Assembly (NCBI GenBank): GCA_044464485.1
Contig: JBIQLG010000002.1
Span: forward strand, 186,001 to 250,000
Reading direction: 5' to 3'
Length of the DNA stretch: 64,000 nt
Source of the DNA: Terrimesophilobacter sp044464485
Lineage (GTDB): Bacteria; Actinomycetota; Actinomycetes; Actinomycetales; Microbacteriaceae
Shown piece by piece: positions 33,920 to 43,776 of the stretch; positions within the stretch are counted from its first letter, which is position 1, and every line of letters starts with the position of its first letter. The notes under the pieces are model-generated. The model did no database searches. It was not told the DNA's origin and saw only the letters and a program-made list of their open reading frames with translations. The position numbers were made by a program, and so were the translations under genes.

Positions 33920-34127
33920 TGCGTTCAACTCCTTCCGCTTTCGACTAATGAAGTTGAGGGCGACGTACCGTCGTTGCCCCCGGGGTTCTGCCCGGGGCCC
34001 TCCAGCGGGACCCCGGGCGCGTACTTTGTCTGTCACCTCTTGCGGAGGCGAGCGTACTCGTCGCTCGCGGTGCGGCATCTCTACCGCCGCAACGAAGTAC
34101 GACGCGTCGTACTTCGGATCACCGCGC

Positions 34128-34565
34128 TTATGCGCTGATCTTCCTACGCTCCCGCTTGCCGCTCGCCTCGCCGCTGCTGATGGCAATTTTGCGTGGCTTG
34201 GCCTTCTCCGCGATGGGGATGCGCAATCTGAGCACTCCCGCCGTGTAGTCGGCGTCCACGTTCTCTGTGTCGAGTGCATCTCCGAGCACCAACTGACGAC
34301 GGAACACACCCCACGACCGCTCTGAGGCGACCATGTTGGCGGCATCCGGCATCGTGCTCAGCCGCTCGGCACGGATGGTGAGAACATTGCGCTCTACATC
34401 GATATCCAGGCGTTCAGGGTCTACCCCCGGCAGGTCGAGTTCGACGACGAAGTCGTCACCGTCCCGCCATGCATCCAGCGGCATCCCACTGGGTCTGGCC
34501 ATTGTTCCGAAGACTTGCTGCGTGAACCGGTCGAAGTCACGGAACGGGTCATGTTGCAACAGCAT
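34128..34565 (-). CDS. Hsp20/alpha-crystallin family small heat-shock protein
   Basis: A 145-residue ATP-independent holdase. The N-terminal arm (RDFDRFTQQVFG) is followed by the alpha-crystallin domain (DGDDFVVELDLPGVDPERLDIDVERNVLTIRAER, closing with YTAGVLRLRIPIAEKAKPRKI). An IxI-like motif lies near the end of the domain. It diverges from a MerR regulator whose product is the likely regulator, with a short palindrome between them. Confidence 0.96.
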   Translation of the reverse strand: MLLQHDPFRDFDRFTQQVFGTMARPSGMPLDAWRDGDDFVVELDLPGVDPERLDIDVERNVLTIRAERLSTMPDAANMVASERSWGVFRRQLVLGDALDTENVDADYTAGVLRLRIPIAEKAKPRKIAISSGEASGKRERRKISA

Positions 34566-34604
34566 TTCTCTAACTCCTCCATTTCACTCGTTGTGATAGT
34601 GCTC

Positions 34605-34618
34605 GACATATCTATGTC
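34605..34618. promoter_or_regulatory. Inverted repeat between hsp20 and merR
   Basis: GACATA-TC-TATGTC is a 6-bp inverted repeat in an AT-rich 104-bp gap, with a related element (GATATAGA) 9 bp further on. It is placed as an operator for the adjacent MerR protein. It does not match the CTTGAGT-type HspR box. Confidence 0.5.
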
Positions 34619-34669
34619 GGTTGATATAGATTTTATACATCCCACAATTATGAAAATCAAGTACTTCAA

Positions 34670-34969
34670 ATGGAGAATTTCGTGAATGACAGGCCCGGAC
34701 CGGATGAGGGCATCTACGGAATCACGGTCGCCGCGGAACTCTCCGGTGCGGGCGAGCAGGCGCTTCGCCTCTACGAGAAGAAAGGGCTGCTAACCCCGAT
34801 TCGGACGTCGGGTGGTACGCGACGCTACAGCGACAACGATGTCGCGGTGGTGCGAAAAATTGTCGCGCTGCTCGCGGAGGGCGTGAATCTTGCCGGGGCG
34901 CGACGCGTGCTCGAACTGGAGGACGCCAACGACGAACTCGTACGGCGAATCTCGCAGTTAACGGAGTGA
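34670..34969 (+). CDS. MerR family regulator, HspR-like
   Basis: A 99-residue protein containing little more than the winged-helix domain: YGITVAAELSGAGEQALRLYEKKGLL, then TSGGTRRYSDNDVAVVRKIVAL and a short C-terminal helix. The size and the position opposite an hsp20 gene match HspR-type heat-shock regulators. It has no cysteine metal site. The 3' end overlaps the convergent SDR gene by 12 bp. Confidence 0.88.
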   Translation: MENFVNDRPGPDEGIYGITVAAELSGAGEQALRLYEKKGLLTPIRTSGGTRRYSDNDVAVVRKIVALLAEGVNLAGARRVLELEDANDELVRRISQLTE

Positions 34970-35794
34970 CGTTTCGTCGCGACCGGTGAAGCCATCCATC
35001 GAGGAGTAAACCTTGAACACTTTGCCCGCCACGACATCCCACGCCCGGGTTGGCAGTAAACCCTTGACGGTGCGGCCGAGTCCCACCGTCCACGGTTTCA
35101 TGAGGAGCGGTTTGCCTTTGAGCATTGCTTTCCAGGCCGCCGCCGTGGCTTCGTGCGGGGTCATGATCGGCGTCCAGAGCGGCCCTCGCACGCCCTCAAA
35201 CATCCCCGTGCTGATGTAGCTCGGCGCGAACGTGGTCACCGCGACGTGCGGGTGACCTGCCTTCGCGAGTTCGAGGCGCACCGAGTCTCCCCAGCCGATC
35301 ATCGCCCACTTGGATGCCGCGTACACGCTCATCCGCGGGTTCGACACCGTCCCTGCCGCCGACGCGATGTTGAGGATGCGGCACGGCGTGCCCTTCGCGA
35401 TCATGCCGGGCAGGAACTCTCGCGTCAGGTGCATGGCCGCGAGAGTGTTCACCTGCATGGTCGCCTCGATGTCGTGCACCGGATCGTTCTCCCAAAAGAA
35501 CCCGCTGCGGATGATGCCAGCGTTGTTGATGAGCACGTCGGGGTCGCCCACGTCCTTGCGGATGCTCGCGGCGGTCTTCGCTATGGCTTTCTGCGAAGAA
35601 AGATCGACGGTGTAGTGTGCGACGTCGCCGCCTGCCGCGGTGAGTTCGGCGGCGGTAGCGGCAAGCGCATCCGCGTTCACGTCGAGGAGGACGACGCGGC
35701 GTGCACGCTCGGCCACCGCCCGCTCCGCGTACAGTTTTCCCATGCCCATGGCGGCACCGGTGATGACGACGATGCGTCCCTCAACTGATTTCAT
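34958..35794 (-). CDS. SDR family oxidoreductase
   Basis: A 278-residue classical short-chain dehydrogenase. The nucleotide-binding motif GAAMGMGKLYAERA is a variant TGxxxGxG, Asp follows in VVLLDVNADAL, and LINNAGIIRSG, the catalytic Ser region NIASAAGTVSN and YAASKWAMIGW (Tyr/Lys) are present. The C-terminus (PTRAWDVVAGKVFKVYSSMDGF) is typical of SDRs acting on lipid or steroid-like alcohols. The substrate is unknown. Confidence 0.91.
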   Translation of the reverse strand: MKSVEGRIVVITGAAMGMGKLYAERAVAERARRVVLLDVNADALAATAAELTAAGGDVAHYTVDLSSQKAIAKTAASIRKDVGDPDVLINNAGIIRSGFFWENDPVHDIEATMQVNTLAAMHLTREFLPGMIAKGTPCRILNIASAAGTVSNPRMSVYAASKWAMIGWGDSVRLELAKAGHPHVAVTTFAPSYISTGMFEGVRGPLWTPIMTPHEATAAAWKAMLKGKPLLMKPWTVGLGRTVKGLLPTRAWDVVAGKVFKVYSSMDGFTGRDETSLR

Positions 35795-35896
35795 GTGTCA
35801 CCTTTCCCGGCATCCGGCTCAAGTTTCTCGCGTTTCCACGCGACGCGTGCGACTACCCTATTAACCCACGCCGATCAACAAGGAGCTCACTCTCGA

Positions 35897-38272
35897 ATGG
35901 CATCCCGTTCCACGCATGTCGCCGACAGCCACGACACGATTCGCGTGCAAGGCGCGAGAGTCAACAATCTCAAGAACGTGAGCGTCGACATCCCGAAACG
36001 CCGCCTCACGGTGTTCACGGGAGTATCTGGCTCCGGAAAAAGTTCCCTCGTCTTCGACACCATCGCCGCCGAGTCGCAGCGGATGATCAACGAAACCTAC
36101 AGCGCCTTCGTTCAAGGCTTCATGCCGACGCTCGCGAGGCCCGACGTGGACCTCCTCGATGGTTTGACGACCGCGATCATCGTCGACCAGGAGCGCATGG
36201 GAGCTAACCCGCGCTCCACGGTAGGGACGGCGACCGACGCGAACGCGCTCTTGCGCATCCTGTTCAGCCGGCTCGGAAAACCGCACATCGGTTCCCCTCA
36301 GGCGTTCTCGTTCAACGTCGCATCGATCAGCGGGGCGGGTGCAGTGACGTTCGAGCGCGGCGGCGAGAAGGTGAAGGAACGGCGCGAGTTCAGCATCACT
36401 GGTGGAATGTGCCCGAGATGCGAGGGCACCGGTAATGTCACCGACTTCGATCTCACGGCGCTTTTCGACGAATCGAAGTCGCTGTCGGAGGGCGCGATCC
36501 TGATTCCCGGCTACAGCATGGACGGCTGGTACGGCCGCATCTACAAGGGCTGCGGGTTCTTCGACCCCGACAAACCGATCGCCAAGTTCACGAAAAAGGA
36601 GCTCGCCGATCTGCTCCACCGCGAACCGACGAGAATCAAGGTCGAAGGCATCAATGTCACCTTCGAGGGCCTCATCCCCAGAATCCAGAAGTCGATGCTG
36701 TCGAAGGATGTCGAAGCCATGCAGCCGCACATCCGCGCCTTCGTCGAGCGTGCGGTCACCTTCACGACGTGCCCGGAATGCAACGGCACGCGGCTGAATG
36801 AGGGTGCACGATCCTCAAAAATCAAAGGACTGAGCATTGCGGATGCCTGCGCGATGCAAATCAGCGACCTCGCCGACTGGGTGCGCGGCATCGACGACGA
36901 ATCGGTCGCGCCGTTGCTCGGGACCCTCCGGCACACGCTCGACTCGTTCGTGATGATTGGGCTCGGTTACCTGTCCCTCGAGCGCCCCTCCGGCACGCTG
37001 TCGGGAGGCGAATCGCAGCGCACGAAGATGATCCGTCACCTGGGTTCCTCGCTCACGGATGTCACGTACGTGTTCGACGAGCCGACCGTGGGGCTGCATC
37101 CGCACGACATCCAGCGCATGAATGAGTTGCTTCTGCGGTTGCGCGACAAGGGCAACACGGTGCTCGTTGTCGAGCACAAGCCGGAGCTGATCGACATCGC
37201 CGACCATGTTGTCGATCTCGGGCCGGGCGCTGGCAGCGCGGGCGGCGAAGTGACGTTTGAGGGCACCGTCGATGGTTTGCGCGCGAGTGACACGGTGACT
37301 GGTCGACATCTGGATGACCGCGCCTCTCTCAAGAAGGTGCTGCGCTCGCCGCGCGGCGTCATCGAGGTGCGTGGAGCAAACGAGAACAACCTCAAGAACG
37401 TGGACGTCGACATCCCGCTCGGCGCGCTCGTGGTGTTGACGGGCGTGGCCGGGTCCGGAAAGAGCTCGCTCCTGCGCGGCTCGGTCTCGGGTCGGGACGG
37501 AGTGGTCACTGTCGATCAGGGGGCGATCAGGGGTTCGCGTCGCAGCAACCCGGCGACCTACACGGGCCTGCTCGAGCCGATCCGCAAGGCGTTCGCGAAG
37601 GAAAACGGAGTGAAGCCCGCCCTGTTCAGCGCCAACTCGGAAGGGGCATGCCCCAACTGTAAAGGCGCAGGCGTCATCTACACGGATCTTGGCGTCATGG
37701 CCGGAGTTGAAACGGTGTGCGAGGTGTGCGAGGGCAGAAGGTTCGAGGCATCCGTGCTTGAGTACACGTTCGGCGGGCGCACGATCGCCGAGGTTCTGGC
37801 AATGCCCGTGGCGGAGGCGAAGGAATTTTTCGGCGAAGGTGAGGCGCGCATCCCGGCCGCGCACGCCATCCTCGCGCGGCTCGCCGATGTCGGGCTCGGC
37901 TACGTCCAATTGGGCCAACCGCTCACCACACTCTCCGGAGGCGAGCGCCAGAGGCTGAAACTCGCGACCCAAATGGCCGAAAAGGGCGACGTCTACGTGC
38001 TCGACGAACCGACGAGCGGGCTGCACCTCGCGGATGTCGAAAACCTGCTGGGTCTGCTCGATCGGCTCATCGACTCCGGCAAGTCCGTCATCGTGATCGA
38101 ACACCACCAGGCGGTCATGGCGCACGCGGACTGGATCATCGATCTCGGTCCCGGCGCGGGCCACGACGGCGGTCGCGTGGTGTTCGAAGGCACACCGGCC
38201 GCGATCGTGGCCGACCGCTCGACCCTCACCGGCGAGCACCTCCACCGGTACGTCAGCCCGCCGACGAGTTGA
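35897..38272 (+). CDS. UvrA-like ABC-type ATPase
   Basis: A 791-residue protein with two UvrA-type ABC modules: Walker A GVSGSGKSSL and GVAGSGKSSL, signatures LSGGESQR and LSGGERQR, and paired Walker B sequences VFDEPTVGLHP and VLDEPTSGLH. Zinc-finger Cys pairs are kept (CPRCEGTG, CPECNGTRL, CPNCKGAG, CEVCEGRRF). It is about 150 residues shorter than UvrA itself and has no uvrB or uvrC beside it, matching the UvrA2/DrrC-type homologues linked to tolerance of DNA-binding drugs. The ATG at 35897 is chosen because conserved sequence and AAGGAG upstream fit it. Confidence 0.9.
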   Translation: MASRSTHVADSHDTIRVQGARVNNLKNVSVDIPKRRLTVFTGVSGSGKSSLVFDTIAAESQRMINETYSAFVQGFMPTLARPDVDLLDGLTTAIIVDQERMGANPRSTVGTATDANALLRILFSRLGKPHIGSPQAFSFNVASISGAGAVTFERGGEKVKERREFSITGGMCPRCEGTGNVTDFDLTALFDESKSLSEGAILIPGYSMDGWYGRIYKGCGFFDPDKPIAKFTKKELADLLHREPTRIKVEGINVTFEGLIPRIQKSMLSKDVEAMQPHIRAFVERAVTFTTCPECNGTRLNEGARSSKIKGLSIADACAMQISDLADWVRGIDDESVAPLLGTLRHTLDSFVMIGLGYLSLERPSGTLSGGESQRTKMIRHLGSSLTDVTYVFDEPTVGLHPHDIQRMNELLLRLRDKGNTVLVVEHKPELIDIADHVVDLGPGAGSAGGEVTFEGTVDGLRASDTVTGRHLDDRASLKKVLRSPRGVIEVRGANENNLKNVDVDIPLGALVVLTGVAGSGKSSLLRGSVSGRDGVVTVDQGAIRGSRRSNPATYTGLLEPIRKAFAKENGVKPALFSANSEGACPNCKGAGVIYTDLGVMAGVETVCEVCEGRRFEASVLEYTFGGRTIAEVLAMPVAEAKEFFGEGEARIPAAHAILARLADVGLGYVQLGQPLTTLSGGERQRLKLATQMAEKGDVYVLDEPTSGLHLADVENLLGLLDRLIDSGKSVIVIEHHQAVMAHADWIIDLGPGAGHDGGRVVFEGTPAAIVADRSTLTGEHLHRYVSPPTS

Positions 38273-38282
38273 TCGCTTCGAC

Positions 38283-39758
38283 CTATTGCCGCACGTCCGC
38301 CTCGTCGTTCAAGGAGGTCCAGACCGACTTGGCACGCGTGTAAAGCCCGACGGCTTCCGTACCGTTCTCGCGTCCGTAGCCCGAAGCCCCGATCCCGCCG
38401 AACGGAACAAGGTCGGAGAGGGACTTGTAGGTATTGATCCACACCGTCCCGGCGCGCAACTCGCGCGCAAGGCTGTGCGCCCGGCCGATTTTCGAGGTCC
38501 AGATTCCCGCGCCCAATCCGTATCTCGTTCCGTTGGCCAACGCCACGGCATGTGCCTCATCGCGAAAGGGCGTTGCGGCGAGGATCGGCCCAAAGGTCTC
38601 TTCCTGAAAAAGCCGCGAGGACTCGGGTACGTCTTTGAAGAAGGTGGGCGGCACGAAGAATCCCTCGCGCAACTCCGAGGCCGTGGGCAGCTTCGCCTGC
38701 GCCACCAGAGTTCCCGTCGCAGAGGCCTCTTCGATGAACTGACGCGACTTCTGCTGTTGAGTTCGTGTCGTCTGCGGGCCCACATCCGTGCGAGGGTCAC
38801 GGGGATCACCGACGGTGAGCGATTCGACGCGCTCGGCGAGCTTCGCGACGACCTTTTCGTAAATGGATTCCTGGACCAGCAGCCGGGAGCCGGCAATGCA
38901 CATCTGGCCGGCGGACGGAAAGATCCCTTCGCTGATCCTGTCGATCGCGGTCTCCAGATCGGCGTCCTCGAACAGTATTTGCGCCGATTTGCCGCCCAGT
39001 TCCAATGCGAGCGGGGTGGGCACTCCGCCTGCCGCCGCGGCCACCAGCTTTCCGGTCGCGTCGCTTCCCGTGAACGAGATCAGGTCGACATCCTGGTGGG
39101 CGACCAGCGCGGCGCCGAGATCGCTCGCACCGACCAAGACCTGAACAAGCTCGCGAGGAACACCTGCCGCCGTGAGAATGTCCAGCAGTACCAACGCAGT
39201 GAGCGGGGTTTCGGGAGCTGGTTTCAGGATGCACGAGTTGCCGAACGCGATCGCCGGAGCGATCTTCTTCGCCGCGAAGAAGAACGGCGAGTTCCAGGGG
39301 ATGATCGCGGCAACGACGCCGAACGGCTCACGGATGGTGTACACGAGATGATCCGTGTCCACGGGAATGGTCTCGCCCATCACCTTGTCGGCCCAGCCCC
39401 CGTAATATCGAAACGTTCGAGCGGCGCGGCTGATTCCACGGTGGGCATCGGCGATGGTCTTTCCGGTGTTCTCGACCTCCAATCGCACGATGTCGTCGCA
39501 TCGCTCGTCGATGAGCTGCGCGACCCGCAGGAGGATCGTGCCTCGTTCGGTTCCCGACCTTCGACTCCAGAGGCGTTGCACTCGCCGTGAGCTTTCCACG
39601 TGTTCTGCCACGCTCAGCGGGTCCTGGGCGACTGCCGTCGAAATCGGCCGGGCGGTGGCCGGATTGACTATCTCCATCATCCCGAAGCCCGGGGAAGAGG
39701 ACGGCAGGAGGGCGTTGGCGCGGCGGGAACCCGACCGGAGGATGCGGTCGACGAGCAC
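38283..39758 (-). CDS. NAD(P)-dependent aldehyde dehydrogenase
   Basis: Up to 491 residues; the true start may be the GTG at 39758 or the ATG pair near 39680, where homology begins (EIVNPATARPI). Conserved parts are IIPWNSPFFFAAKKIAPAIA, FTGSDATGK, the Glu in LALELGGKSAQI and the catalytic Cys in SAGQMCIAGSRL. It is the last gene of the minus-strand operon that begins with the maleate-isomerase-like gene, and probably oxidises an aldehyde formed in this catabolic pathway. Substrate unknown. Confidence 0.92.
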   Translation of the reverse strand: MLVDRILRSGSRRANALLPSSSPGFGMMEIVNPATARPISTAVAQDPLSVAEHVESSRRVQRLWSRRSGTERGTILLRVAQLIDERCDDIVRLEVENTGKTIADAHRGISRAARTFRYYGGWADKVMGETIPVDTDHLVYTIREPFGVVAAIIPWNSPFFFAAKKIAPAIAFGNSCILKPAPETPLTALVLLDILTAAGVPRELVQVLVGASDLGAALVAHQDVDLISFTGSDATGKLVAAAAGGVPTPLALELGGKSAQILFEDADLETAIDRISEGIFPSAGQMCIAGSRLLVQESIYEKVVAKLAERVESLTVGDPRDPRTDVGPQTTRTQQQKSRQFIEEASATGTLVAQAKLPTASELREGFFVPPTFFKDVPESSRLFQEETFGPILAATPFRDEAHAVALANGTRYGLGAGIWTSKIGRAHSLARELRAGTVWINTYKSLSDLVPFGGIGASGYGRENGTEAVGLYTRAKSVWTSLNDEADVRQ

Positions 39759-39794
39759 GCGGATGCGCGAAGATCCCTGCGTGGTGCGCGGCTC

Positions 39795-40952
39795 CTATTC
39801 GACATGACCGCCGGGCACTGAATTGTCGGCATCGCCTTCCATGATCAGGCAGAGCTCGGTAGGCAGGTAAAGCTCGACGTCGGTTCCGGGAGTATGGATC
39901 TCCTGGGAGAGAGCCTTCACTCTCACCATCAGCTCACCGACCTGGACCACGTACCGGACGAGCTTTCCGCCGAAATGACTTTCCCGAACCACACCGTCGA
40001 CCCGATTGAGCGCCCGCGATGCGCTGTCATGCTTGCGCGGCTCCTTCAGCGTTATCGTCATGAATTCGGGTCGAATGGCCAGGATCGTCTTTTCCCCGGT
40101 GACGAGTGCTCCCCTGTTGCGAACCTCCACTCTTCCAATTGGGCTGTCGACTACCACGCGTTCGGAATCCGAAGAGACAATAGTGCACGGCCACAGCTCC
40201 ATATCGCCGAGGAAGTCCGCCGTGAAGAGGTGCTTGGGGTTTCGGTACAACTCCTGGGGAGTTCCGATCTCCAGGATGCTTCCCTTGTTCATCACGCAAA
40301 TCCGATCCGAAAGCTCCAGCGCCTCCTCCTGGTCATGGGTCACGTAGAGCGTGGTCGTTCCGGTTTTCTCCTGAATGTCGCGAAGCTCGGTCCGCATTTG
40401 ATCTCTCAGGCTGGCGTCCAGGTTGGAAAGAGGCTCATCGAGGATGAGCAGGGTCTTACTGGTCACCGAAGCACGAGCCAATGCGACTCGCTGTTGCTGA
40501 CCACCCGATAACTGGGTGGCGGAGCGTCCCCCGAAATCCTCGAGCCCGACCATGCGCAGTGCGCGGCCGACTGTTTCGCTGATCTCCGGCTGGCCGACCC
40601 CCCGCGAGCGCAGCGGAAATGCCACGTTCTCAAAAACCGACATGTGGGGCCAGATGGCATAGGACTGGAAGACCATCCCGATTTGGCGGCGATTTGCCGG
40701 GATGTAGGTCCTGCTCTCCTGCGAATAGACGAGTTCGCCACCGATCTCGATGGATCCGCCGTCGGGCTGCTCCAGTCCCGCCACCGAACGCAGCGTCGTG
40801 GTCTTGCCGCAACCGCTTGGCCCCAGAAGCGTAAAGAACTCACCTTCAGCGATGTCAAAGCTAATGCTGTCGATGGCGTGCGTCACTTTGCTGTCGGAAC
40901 CCTTGAACGTTTTCGACAGGTCTTTCACGCGCACGGCATTTTTCGTTGCCAC
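39795..40952 (-). CDS. ABC transporter ATP-binding protein (PotA/FbpC type)
   Basis: About 385 residues from the GTG at 40952, which has GAAGGAG five bases upstream, overlapping the permease stop. Walker A LLGPSGCGKTTTL, Q-loop VFQSYAIWPHMSVFEN, signature LSGGQQQRVALARA, Walker B LLILDEPLSNLDA and His in VTHDQEEALEL are present. A C-terminal TOBE domain follows (GEKTILAIRPEF). It powers the two-domain permease and the binding lipoprotein encoded upstream. Confidence 0.95.
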   Translation of the reverse strand: MATKNAVRVKDLSKTFKGSDSKVTHAIDSISFDIAEGEFFTLLGPSGCGKTTTLRSVAGLEQPDGGSIEIGGELVYSQESRTYIPANRRQIGMVFQSYAIWPHMSVFENVAFPLRSRGVGQPEISETVGRALRMVGLEDFGGRSATQLSGGQQQRVALARASVTSKTLLILDEPLSNLDASLRDQMRTELRDIQEKTGTTTLYVTHDQEEALELSDRICVMNKGSILEIGTPQELYRNPKHLFTADFLGDMELWPCTIVSSDSERVVVDSPIGRVEVRNRGALVTGEKTILAIRPEFMTITLKEPRKHDSASRALNRVDGVVRESHFGGKLVRYVVQVGELMVRVKALSQEIHTPGTDVELYLPTELCLIMEGDADNSVPGGHVE

Positions 40953-40954
40953 AG

Positions 40955-42679
40955 CTACTCCTTCATTCCAATTCGTTTCCCGAAGAATGCCCAAAGGCCG
41001 ATGAGAACCCCGACGAAAACTATGAGCCAGATGCCGCCGGCGGCGACAGCGTTCTGTCTACCGGCCTCCCAGTAGTTCCAGATGAGCACGGGCAGCGTCT
41101 TGTTGTTGAGTCCTTGCAGCATGAGCGACGCAGACAGCTCCCGCATTGAGTGCGCCGCCACCCAGATCCAGATGGCCAGCAAACCCGGCGTGACCAATGG
41201 GAAGGTGATTCGTGACACCATGCGCGTCCACGATGCACCGGATGCGTATGCGGCCTCCTCCAGTTCCGGATGAATCTGCAGGAGCACCCCGTTCATGGTT
41301 CGCGTTCCGAAGGCGATGTAGGTCGTTCCCAACGCGATGACGATGATCCAGATGGTGCCGTACACCGGAAGGAATTTGAACGCTAGATAGACGTAGATGA
41401 GAGCCAGGCCCATCATGATGTTCGGTATCGCCAGGGGCAGGAAGGACAAAGTGTCGAGAAGTCTTCTTCCGAATGCGCGCGACCGCACGACGACCCACGC
41501 GATCAGTGCCGAAATGATGGTGACGGCGGACGCCGCAACCAAGGTGATCACGAGGCTGTTGCCGGTCGCCTCCGCGAACGCCTCGTTGGTGAGAATGCGA
41601 AGGTGGTTTTCGGGAGTCAGCCGGCTCAGCGACGTTATCGAGATCTTCGTGTAGTAGGGCATGAAGCTGACAATCAGAAGCGCTGTTATCGGCGCGACCA
41701 CGGCGAAAAAGAAGTAGAGCCATGCGAAACCCTGCGCGAAATACTTTCCCTTCCGCAGCGCCACGATCCGCGGGCGGAAGCCCTTTCCACCGACCGTGGC
41801 GAATTCCTTCTGCCTCTTTCCGCCTGCCAGGCGCTGATAGGCGGTGGCCAGCACGACGAGAATGATGATGAAGGAAACCGCGAGGGCGCTGATCTCACCG
41901 TATTTCGGCAGACCGGCGGCAGGAGAGGCCCTGATATAGATCGCGGAGCTGAGCACCTGGACCCGTGCGGGCATCCCCAGAATGCCGGGAATGTCGAAGA
42001 CGACGAACCCGACGATCATGAGAAAGGCACCCGCTCCGAAAAAGGCTGGGCGGAGCAAAGGAAAGAAGATCGTTCTGAAGGTTCGCAGGAAGCCGGCCCC
42101 GGAAACGGCAGCCGCCTCTTCGAGGCTCGGATCCATGTTCCGAAAAGCGGGCGACAAGATCAGGTAAGCGGTTGGGGTCAAGGAGAGTCCCTCGACCCAG
42201 ATCATGCCGCCCATGCCGTAAATGTCCAGCGAGGGAATGCCCACGGCGTTCAGGAACGTATTGAAAAGACCGATGGACGGGCTCAGCAGGAGCGCCCACG
42301 CGATCGCCATGAGCACGGGCGGGACCGCCATGGGCACGAGTGCTATCGCACCCAGAAATCGCTTGGCGCGAACGTTGGTTCTCGTGACCACCCAGGCCAG
42401 GCCACCGCCGGCGAGGAGCGCGATGAGCGTGCTGCCCGTGCTGAACAGCAGGCTATTGGCCATCAAGCGGAAGGTGCTCGGATCGGAATAAACGGCGATG
42501 TAGTTGTCCAGAGTGAATCCTGGATCCGCGGGCAGCCCGGTGGGCCGGAAGCTGCTGAGAAGCAGCATCGCCATCGGAACAATCACCAGATAGATCAGTA
42601 TCGGCAGGAGTGTCACGGTGGGCACCCCGCGCAGCATGGCGCTGCGTGAAACGCGGAAACCCCGATCAGCAGTTTTCAT
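40955..42679 (-). CDS. ABC transporter permease, two fused domains (FbpB/PotBC type)
   Basis: A 574-residue protein with about twelve membrane segments in two homologous halves. Each has a permease coupling loop: EEAAAVSGAGFLRTFRTIFFPLLRP in the first half and EEAAYASGASWTRMVSRITFPLVTP in the second. The ATG at 42679 overlaps the stop of the epimerase-like gene (ATGA). Fused permeases of this kind serve iron(III), phosphonate or small organic ligands. Given the catabolic neighbours, an organic substrate is more likely than iron. Confidence 0.94.
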   Translation of the reverse strand: MKTADRGFRVSRSAMLRGVPTVTLLPILIYLVIVPMAMLLLSSFRPTGLPADPGFTLDNYIAVYSDPSTFRLMANSLLFSTGSTLIALLAGGGLAWVVTRTNVRAKRFLGAIALVPMAVPPVLMAIAWALLLSPSIGLFNTFLNAVGIPSLDIYGMGGMIWVEGLSLTPTAYLILSPAFRNMDPSLEEAAAVSGAGFLRTFRTIFFPLLRPAFFGAGAFLMIVGFVVFDIPGILGMPARVQVLSSAIYIRASPAAGLPKYGEISALAVSFIIILVVLATAYQRLAGGKRQKEFATVGGKGFRPRIVALRKGKYFAQGFAWLYFFFAVVAPITALLIVSFMPYYTKISITSLSRLTPENHLRILTNEAFAEATGNSLVITLVAASAVTIISALIAWVVVRSRAFGRRLLDTLSFLPLAIPNIMMGLALIYVYLAFKFLPVYGTIWIIVIALGTTYIAFGTRTMNGVLLQIHPELEEAAYASGASWTRMVSRITFPLVTPGLLAIWIWVAAHSMRELSASLMLQGLNNKTLPVLIWNYWEAGRQNAVAAGGIWLIVFVGVLIGLWAFFGKRIGMKE

Positions 42680-43656
42680 GCCGCGCCCCCCTGGATGTCC
42701 GAGGGTTTGCCGTTCGGCGCTGTCGGGATCACTTCCGCCAGGAATCGGGAGAGGCCGTCGTAGATGTCGGTTTGGGCAACGAAGCCGAAGCCCTCCCGGG
42801 CCTTTTCCGTGGCGAATCTGCAATACGACGGCTCATCGGACTGGTAGTAATTCAATCCCGGGCCGACGCGAATTTCCGATGCTCCGGTTTTCACGCGCAC
42901 GAACTTGGCCACGTCGAAGAGGCTCGTCATGGCGCCCGTACCGACGTTGTACGGTCCTGAGGGCACCGCCTCGGCAGTCGCCGCCAGCGCGATGGCCCTT
43001 CCGACGTCATCGATGTGGATGAAGTCGTTCTCTTCGTCCCCACCCTGGGGCACGTTCCAGCCCTCTGAGTCGACCAGACTCTGAATGAGGTTCCCGATGA
43101 TGTCGCGCGAATGCGCCTTCCCTCGGCCTGGGCCATAGATGCTGGAGACTCGAAGGGCGATGAATTCCATTCCGAAGCGCTTTGCGTAGTACCCGCCGAG
43201 GTCCTCCGCCATCTTCTTGTGTGTTCCGTAGAGGCTGAGCGGTGCGAGGTCAGCGGACTCGCTTACCGCCTCATACGCTGGGTAGCCGAACGCGCCCGTC
43301 ATCGAACCGTATACAGCCTTCGAGCTCAGGTAGACGACTCGGGGAATTTCCTGCAGCCGGGCGACTTCCAGAACGTTGGACGTGCCGAGAATGTTCACGT
43401 GTGCCGCGTGTCCAGGGTCCCGATCGCAGGCGGCGCCCAGCAGTCCCGCCAGGTGCACGATCGCGTCGAAGTTGTCTTGTTCCACTACTTCCGAGAGCGC
43501 GGTGAAGTCGGTAACCGATCCCACATGGCAGTCGAACGCCGTTTCCGTTTCGAGCTCCACGACGTCGAATGTCGCGCCGTCGTGCCCCATCGCACTGAGC
43601 GCTCGCATGGTCGATTTGCCCAGGGCACCAGCGCCACCAATGAGAAGCACTCGCAT
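42676..43656 (-). CDS. NAD-dependent epimerase/dehydratase family protein
   Basis: A 326-residue extended SDR starting MRVLLIGGAGALGKSTM with GGAGG upstream. The Rossmann motif GGAGALGK, LVHLAGLLGAACDRDP-like strand (IVHLAGLLG), YLSSKAVYG with the active-site Ser/Thr region, and Tyr/Lys in SLYGTHKKMAEDLGG are visible. Such enzymes act on nucleotide sugars or on small oxidised acids such as uronates. Its place inside the ABC transporter operon, with ATGA overlap into the permease, points to a catabolic substrate. Confidence 0.88.
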   Translation of the reverse strand: MRVLLIGGAGALGKSTMRALSAMGHDGATFDVVELETETAFDCHVGSVTDFTALSEVVEQDNFDAIVHLAGLLGAACDRDPGHAAHVNILGTSNVLEVARLQEIPRVVYLSSKAVYGSMTGAFGYPAYEAVSESADLAPLSLYGTHKKMAEDLGGYYAKRFGMEFIALRVSSIYGPGRGKAHSRDIIGNLIQSLVDSEGWNVPQGGDEENDFIHIDDVGRAIALAATAEAVPSGPYNVGTGAMTSLFDVAKFVRVKTGASEIRVGPGLNYYQSDEPSYCRFATEKAREGFGFVAQTDIYDGLSRFLAEVIPTAPNGKPSDIQGGAA

Positions 43657-43776
43657 GATTGAATACCTCCTCGCTACACGTTGCACGGGTGCCGTGCCCC
43701 TTTGGTTCGCTGCTGCGTGAGCTTCGCGAACCAAAGGAGCACCTGGCCCGTACGATCGATTTCGATCGTCGTCTGA

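Noticed and set aside
36815..38245. A 476-codon minus-strand open frame opposite the UvrA-like gene
   Set aside because: It lies wholly within a gene whose ABC and zinc-finger motifs are intact, its translation is Arg/His-rich with no family signature, and it has no ribosome-binding site. It is a high-GC shadow frame.
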